Below, piece after piece: positions 7,605 to 10,478 of a DNA stretch of 10,478 bases. Numbering within the stretch: the stretch's first letter is position 1; every line of letters begins with the position of its first letter. This DNA is from Thermodesulfovibrio sp. (GTDB taxonomy: Bacteria > Nitrospirota > Thermodesulfovibrionia > Thermodesulfovibrionales > Thermodesulfovibrionaceae): NCBI GenBank assembly GCA_026415595.1, contig JAOAGU010000034.1:1-10478 (forward strand), in the 5' to 3' direction. The position numbers were made by a program, and so were the translations under genes. A model generated the notes under the pieces. The model was not told the DNA's origin and did no database searches. It saw nothing but the letters and a program-made list of their open reading frames with translations.

Positions 7605-8621
7605 CTAAATTCTTAAAATATTTTTGCTAACATTTTTTACATCTTTAACTCCTGTAAGAAGCATCGCCTGTTTTAGTTCATTCTTAATACTTTCAAAATA
7701 AATTTTCAAGCCCTCTCTCCCTCCTCCAAAAATAGCAATAATTACAGGCCTGCCAATGAGAACAGCATCTGCTCCTAAGGCTAAAAGTTTAAGAACATCA
7801 ACTCCAGCACGAACTCCTCCATCTGCTATAATTTTTATCTTACCCTTAAGTTTATCTGATATTTCAGGCAATACCTCAGCAACTCCGGGAGTATGGTCAA
7901 GAATTCTTCCTCCATGATTAGAAACTACAATAGCTGATACTCCAAGTTCATAGGCAATTTCAGCTTCCCTTACTGTCATAATACCCTTAAGAATAAACGG
8001 CAGATTTGTGGACTTAACAAGTTCTTCTATTTCCTTAGGTGATTTAGGGCTCACTGGTTGACCTTTTAATGCCATTGTAATTAGTCCAGCTCCATCAATA
8101 TCAACCCCTATTGCTATAGCACCAGCTTCTTCTGCAAGACGAATTCTTTTGATTATCTCTTCCTGTTGCCTTGGCTTTATTATTGGAATTCCTTTACCTC
8201 TGTTTCTTTTTATAGCTGCGATTCCACTTCCGTACATTAATGGATCTGCACCATCGCCAGTCCATCCTATTGTTCCTGCCATTATTGAGCCTGATATAAC
8301 TTCTTCACAATATACATCTTCAGTTATTGCTCCTCCCATATTATATGTAGTTCCTGTTATAGGGGCTGGCATAACTGGTAGAGATAATTTTTCACCGAAA
8401 ATCTTAAGAGTTATCTCAGGTTCTCTTACATCATGGATAGTAGAAAGATTTAGTTTATATCTATTTAAAGCTTCAAAATTAGCTTTAAACGATGCTCCTG
8501 TTCCAACTCCTCCCATACCTGGTACTTCTCCTGCACATGCTACACCATTGCAAACTGGGCATACACGACAATAAGGTCTCAATTTATCCTTTGCTATTTT
8601 TCTTACTTCTTGCCAGTTCAT
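7605..8621 (-). CDS. FMN-dependent alpha-hydroxy-acid dehydrogenase-like protein with N-terminal cysteine cluster
   Basis: 338 residues. The TIM-barrel of the FMN-dependent alpha-hydroxy-acid dehydrogenase family covers about 45-335. Key parts: LPFILKGI with K212, SNHGGRILDHTPG (234-246) with catalytic-type H236 and R239, and the flavin-phosphate region IIADGGVRAGVDVLKLLALG (264-283) and IGRP. The family oxidises L-2-hydroxy acids such as lactate or glycolate to keto acids. The N-terminus differs from classic members: YCRVCPVCNGVACAGEVPG (17-35) places C18, C21, C24 and C29 in a C-x2-C-x2-C-x4-C pattern, suggesting a metal or Fe-S site. As I recall, such proteins occur in anaerobes with no proven substrate. 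The type-2 isopentenyl-diphosphate isomerase is a related alternative, but the SNHGGR motif favours the dehydrogenase family. First gene of the run; GGAGG at 8633-8629 is ideally placed 7 nt from the ATG. Confidence 0.87.
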   Translation of the reverse strand: MNWQEVRKIAKDKLRPYCRVCPVCNGVACAGEVPGMGGVGTGASFKANFEALNRYKLNLSTIHDVREPEITLKIFGEKLSLPVMPAPITGTTYNMGGAITEDVYCEEVISGSIMAGTIGWTGDGADPLMYGSGIAAIKRNRGKGIPIIKPRQQEEIIKRIRLAEEAGAIAIGVDIDGAGLITMALKGQPVSPKSPKEIEELVKSTNLPFILKGIMTVREAEIAYELGVSAIVVSNHGGRILDHTPGVAEVLPEISDKLKGKIKIIADGGVRAGVDVLKLLALGADAVLIGRPVIIAIFGGGREGLKIYFESIKNELKQAMLLTGVKDVKNVSKNILRI

Positions 8622-8634
8622 TCTTTAACCTCCA

Positions 8635-8663
8635 TTAATATACACCAAGCAAGTAGGTGACAA
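8635..8663 (-). promoter_or_regulatory. Candidate sigma-70-type promoter for the minus-strand operon
   Basis: On the minus strand, TTGTCA (8663-8658, five of six matches to TTGACA) is 17 bp from TATTAA (8640-8635, four of six to TATAAT). The overlapping TATATT (8642-8637) matches five of six but with only a 15 bp spacer. Initiation here would give a very short leader starting near the ribosome binding site, which is a weakness. A perfect TATAAT lies further upstream (8677-8672) but has no recognisable -35 and would need one inside the tRNA gene. Only one of these is likely to be used. Confidence 0.35.
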
Positions 8664-8686
8664 ATTATGATATTATAAAACATATC

Positions 8687-8759
8687 GGGCGGTTAGCTCA
8701 GCTGGGAGAGCGCCAGAATCGCACTCTGGAGGTCGGGGGTTCGACTCCCCTACCGTCCA
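8687..8759 (+). tRNA. tRNA-Ala (anticodon CGC)
   Basis: A complete 73-nt cloverleaf without an encoded CCA. The acceptor stem GGGCGGT (8687-8693) pairs with ACCGTCC (8752-8758), leaving discriminator A at 8759. The D stem is GCTC/GAGC, the anticodon stem is CCAGA (8713-8717) with TCTGG (8725-8729), the variable loop is AGGTC, and the T arm is GGGGG-TTCGACT-CCCCT. The loop ATCGCAC places CGC at 8720-8722, reading GCG codons. The third acceptor pair is G3 with U70, the major identity element for alanyl-tRNA synthetase, which confirms alanine. It reads a rare codon in an AT-rich genome. The integrase remnant just downstream suggests its 3' half once served as an attachment site. I could not identify its own promoter or terminator with confidence. 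Confidence 0.95.
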
Positions 8760-8787
8760 TTAGTATTTTCAAGGGATTTATGAAATC

Positions 8788-9089
8788 TCACTTATCCTTT
8801 TTTCTCCTTAATTGTGATAAAATTGTGATATTCCAAGAATTTAAAACTTTTTCTTTATGTGCTTTTGATAAGTGACTGTATTTTAAAGTCATTTTAATTG
8901 TTTTATGTTCTAATAGTTCTTACACTGTTTTTAGATCAACACCATTCATTATAAGTTGGATAGCAAAAGTATGCCTAAAATCATTGAATCTGAAATCTTT
9001 AATTCCTGCACGTTTACAAGCGGTTTTAGAACTTTTTTAATGTCTGTTAATCTTTTGCCTGTATTACCTATATGGGGATTGATGAATAC
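8788..9089 (-). pseudogene. Tyrosine recombinase (phage integrase) remnant, C-terminal part
   Basis: The minus strand reads as the C-terminal catalytic domain of a tyrosine recombinase, broken twice. From 9089 it reads VFINPHIGNTGKRLTDI. A -1 shift is then needed in the run of six A residues (9038-9033) to continue as KTACKRAGIKDF and FRHTFAIQLIMNGVDLKTV. A TAA at 8922-8920 sits where the family usually has glutamine (TVQELLGHKTI), and the frame resumes as ELLEHKTIKMTLKYSHLS to a TGA at 8790-8788. The box II Arg-His (8976-8971) and the nucleophile Tyr (8880-8878) are still encoded, but the expected box II histidine two residues before the Arg is Asn and the usual LGH is LEH. Nothing recognisable of the N-terminal half remains; a stop lies directly upstream of 9089. 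Inactive relic of an integrated element beside tRNA-Ala. Confidence 0.86.
8810..8830. repeat. Short tandem repeat, 10 bp unit AATTGTGATA twice
   Basis: AATTGTGATA occurs at 8810-8819 and again at 8821-8830, separated by one A. It lies in the last codons of the integrase remnant, near the tRNA. It may be a small slippage duplication in decaying DNA, or a trace of an arm-type recombinase binding site. Two copies are too few to decide. Confidence 0.5.
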
Positions 9090-9209
9090 ACATCACCTTA
9101 CTAACTTACACACCTGATAGGTGCGCCAGGGACTTAGGTCTCACTACCAAGACTCACTGTAGGCAGTGCGATTGTAAAAACAGGCAAAAGGGGAGACAAG
9201 AAGCTTGAG

Positions 9210-9536
9210 GTGCCACTCATGCTTGATGGCAACATTGTCTCAAAGGTGAGGATTAATCCGCTCACAGGTGAGATAATGCCAAAAGGGGTAAAAATCAATG
9301 CCACAACATTATCAGCATCACCTGAGCAGGCGGTCAATATTGTGCAACAGGCATTGCCAAATTTAGAGGTTACATCTGTGAGTCTTGACAAACATGGTAA
9401 TTGGAAGGTGGACTTGGCTTTGAAAAAGGCATTGATAACACATATCAAGGTAAATGGCACAAACTCAACTATTATGCCTGATGCTAAGGCAACAAAGGAT
9501 GCAACACAGCCAAGAAATACTCAAGTTCAGAGATAA
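9210..9536 (+). CDS. PepSY-like two-repeat protein, probably truncated at the 5' end
   Basis: 108 residues from a GTG at 9210, but the same frame stays open back to 9138 (after a TAG at 9135) with sensible sequence (AIVKTGKRGDKKLE) and no ATG, GTG or TTG. The real start is therefore probably lost, or this is a remnant. Two segments align without gaps: LEVPLMLDGNIVSKVRINPL running on to EIMPK (before and up to residue 25), and WKVDLALKKALITHIKVNGT running on to TIMPD (65-91). Each has the strand pattern of a PepSY-type module, a small domain found in secreted or membrane proteins and often inhibitory. The tail (92-108) is polar, rich in Lys, Thr and Gln. No signal peptide, membrane helix or ribosome binding site is seen. 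Base composition (about 48% G+C where counted) differs from the operon to the left. The PepSY label is a structural guess; function unknown. Confidence 0.55.
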   Translation: MPLMLDGNIVSKVRINPLTGEIMPKGVKINATTLSASPEQAVNIVQQALPNLEVTSVSLDKHGNWKVDLALKKALITHIKVNGTNSTIMPDAKATKDATQPRNTQVQR

Positions 9537-9565
9537 TCTTTTGTAGATTAATATATCCATTATCC

Positions 9566-9589
9566 CTGCCCCTGTTTTCACAGGGGCAG
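9566..9589. terminator. Perfect 10-bp GC-rich hairpin, possible terminator between convergent genes
   Basis: CTGCCCCTGT (9566-9575), loop TTTC, then ACAGGGGCAG (9580-9589) forms a perfect 10-bp stem. It lies 29 bp after the plus-strand PepSY-like frame and downstream of the minus-strand mgtC-type gene, where a shared terminator would be expected. Neither strand has a U-run after the stem, so it is not a classic intrinsic terminator. It may act as a transcript-end stabiliser or work with Rho. Confidence 0.55.
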
Positions 9590-9760
9590 TGGAAATGTGT
9601 AATGGTAAGGCAGTGTTTTACTTATAAGTGAATAGCAATTCAAGGTTGTCCCTTAAACATTAAACGACTATGAGCAATGACATCTGTTATCATCTCTGTG
9701 TTTGGTTATATCAATTTTGCGCAAAGTCATCTGTAGTGCATTTATACCGAATTGTATTAT
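9590..9760. other. Intergenic stretch with no recognised gene
   Basis: This holds no convincing coding region or RNA. The palindrome TTTGCGCAAA lies at 9716-9725. An open stretch of 19 codons at 9677-9736 on the plus strand has no ribosome binding site and is not called. Confidence 0.6.
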
Positions 9761-10459
9761 CTACTCTTGACTTATCTGCATTTCCCAACTAACAGCAGAC
9801 ACGCTGGATTCAATGCTCAGTCTTGAAACCACATCTTCCATTGTTGTATGAGCAGGTGTGTTAGATATAACTTCTGCCTCTATGCATACCTTCTTACCTC
9901 CTTCTATATCTTCGCTGTGAAGGCTTCTCAACAATAACTTGCTCGGTGTTAACATCTGTACTAATAATGTTCTCAGATGTATTTCACCCTCTGGCAAGCA
10001 AACTAATTTTATCTTATATATTTGTTCTAACTCATTAGCTCCTTTGCCAAAACGGTCTATATACATTGCAATAGGCCTAAGTAAAATGTTGCTTATCAAA
10101 ACTAAAACTGTAGCAGCAACTGCAGTAGCGATATAACCTGAACCAGCTAATACACCCATTGATGCAGAACACCACAATGTTGCAGCCGTGTTCAGCCCTC
10201 GAATTCCAGAACCCTCACGAATTATCAAGCCAGCACCAAGAAATCCAATCCCAGAGGCAACCTGAGCAGCTATACGAGTGGGACTTGCCTCACCTTCAAC
10301 CATTGTTGCTAAAACCACAAAAGCGGCTGAACCAAGCGACACCAAAGAATTAGTGCGTAGTCCTGCTGCCCTTTGTCTGCATTGCCGTTCTAATCCTATA
10401 ATGATACCAAGCCCTAAAGCAGTAAGCAGATTTGTAACCACATCAAGATTAAAGAACAT
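9761..10459 (-). CDS. MgtC/SapB family membrane protein
   Basis: 232 residues from the ATG at 10459-10457. The N-terminal half is the MgtC/SapB membrane domain with four or five helices (about 5-23, 38-53, 66-82, 92-107 and 109-128). Conserved segments are GLGIIIGLERQCRQRAAGLR (16-35), the SGIGFLGAGLII stretch (69-80) and GLNTAATLWC (88-97). The C-terminal half (about 145-232) is a soluble domain resembling the ACT-like domain of MgtC proteins. Family members are linked to growth in low magnesium, to virulence, or to ATP-synthase control; the exact role here is unknown. An in-frame GTG at 10468 overlaps the Shine-Dalgarno AGGAGG (10473-10468), whereas the ATG is 8 nt from it, so the ATG is the start. 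The gene stands alone, convergent to the PepSY-like frame, and is richer in G+C than the operon to the left. Confidence 0.93.
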   Translation of the reverse strand: MFFNLDVVTNLLTALGLGIIIGLERQCRQRAAGLRTNSLVSLGSAAFVVLATMVEGEASPTRIAAQVASGIGFLGAGLIIREGSGIRGLNTAATLWCSASMGVLAGSGYIATAVAATVLVLISNILLRPIAMYIDRFGKGANELEQIYKIKLVCLPEGEIHLRTLLVQMLTPSKLLLRSLHSEDIEGGKKVCIEAEVISNTPAHTTMEDVVSRLSIESSVSAVSWEMQISQE

Positions 10460-10467
10460 TGCACCCA

Positions 10468-10475
10468 CCTCCTTT
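10468..10475 (-). promoter_or_regulatory. Ribosome binding site that decides the mgtC-type start
   Basis: AAAGGAGG on the minus strand (10475-10468) is a near-perfect match to the 16S rRNA tail, with an 8-nt gap to the ATG at 10459. It excludes the upstream GTG at 10468, which is inside the site. The leader beyond it is outside the window, so a magnesium-responsive leader cannot be tested here. Confidence 0.8.
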
Positions 10476-10478
10476 TTG

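Noticed and set aside
8149..8574. Plus-strand open frame of 141 codons
   Set aside because: It lies wholly antisense to the well-supported flavoprotein gene and is rich in Ile, Pro and Ser, as antisense shadows often are.
8672..8677. Perfect TATAAT on the minus strand upstream of the operon
   Set aside because: No -35 element at 16-18 bp; the best spacings fall in the tRNA gene and match poorly. Kept only as an alternative in the promoter entry.
8657..8875. Plus-strand open frame of 72 codons across the tRNA
   Set aside because: It is the familiar translation artefact of a tRNA gene (RLAQLGERQNRTLEVGGSTPLP) and overlaps a perfect cloverleaf.
9155..9168. CACTG-TAGG-CAGTG inverted repeat
   Set aside because: A five-pair stem inside the open PepSY-like frame is easily explained by chance; no U-run follows.
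9134..9460. Minus-strand open frame of 108 codons opposite the PepSY-like frame
   Set aside because: The plus-strand frame shows an internal protein repeat, whereas this one has no ribosome binding site or recognisable pattern.
9677..9736. Nineteen-codon plus-strand frame in the gene-free stretch
   Set aside because: No ribosome binding site, no family pattern, and a length expected by chance.
8760..10478. A second partial copy of the tRNA 3' end (the far attachment site of an island)
   Set aside because: I read this stretch for copies of the T-arm and acceptor sequence and saw none; if it exists it lies outside the window.

Overview
The window looks like a low-GC (roughly one third G+C), probably thermophilic anaerobic bacterium. 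The gene order and protein style recall Nitrospirota of the Thermodesulfovibrio type. This is an impression from sequence style, not a database result, and other deep-branching lineages are possible.

Region 1 (1-8621, all minus strand) is one very compact run of eleven genes. In transcription order they are: an FMN-dependent alpha-hydroxy-acid dehydrogenase-like protein with an N-terminal cysteine cluster, ruvA, ruvB, queH, a DUF2905 membrane protein, a SpoIID-like protein, queA, a SPOR-domain protein, phoH, a PgpH-type HD phosphodiesterase, and the start of ybeY, which runs off the left edge. Neighbours overlap or nearly touch, so a single transcript with translational coupling is likely. 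The run combines Holliday-junction branch migration (RuvAB), the last two steps of queuosine synthesis (QueA then QueH), cell-wall glycan remodelling (SpoIID and SPOR), and the widespread phoH-HD-ybeY cluster for RNA metabolism and c-di-AMP turnover.

Region 2 (8622-8759) is the divergent control region and a tRNA-Ala(CGC) gene on the plus strand, carrying the G3-U70 pair that marks alanine tRNAs.

Region 3 (8760-9137) holds a decayed tyrosine recombinase (integrase) remnant on the minus strand, 28 bp beyond the tRNA. It has one nonsense codon, one frameshift and no N-terminal part. This is the scar of an element that probably used the tRNA gene as its attachment site.

Region 4 (9138-10478) is clearly richer in G+C (about 45-50% where I counted). 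It has a short plus-strand frame with two PepSY-like repeats and no credible start, a strong perfect hairpin, a short gene-free stretch, and a complete minus-strand mgtC/sapB-type membrane protein gene. The change in composition and loss of dense packing suggest a rearrangement or acquired segment at the tRNA locus.

I found no CRISPR array, no intact insertion sequence and no defence system. The most interesting points are the tRNA-adjacent integrase scar, a possible AUA start for phoH, a PgpH protein lacking its usual extracellular domain, a cysteine-cluster flavoprotein heading the operon, and a tandem PepSY-like repeat protein.
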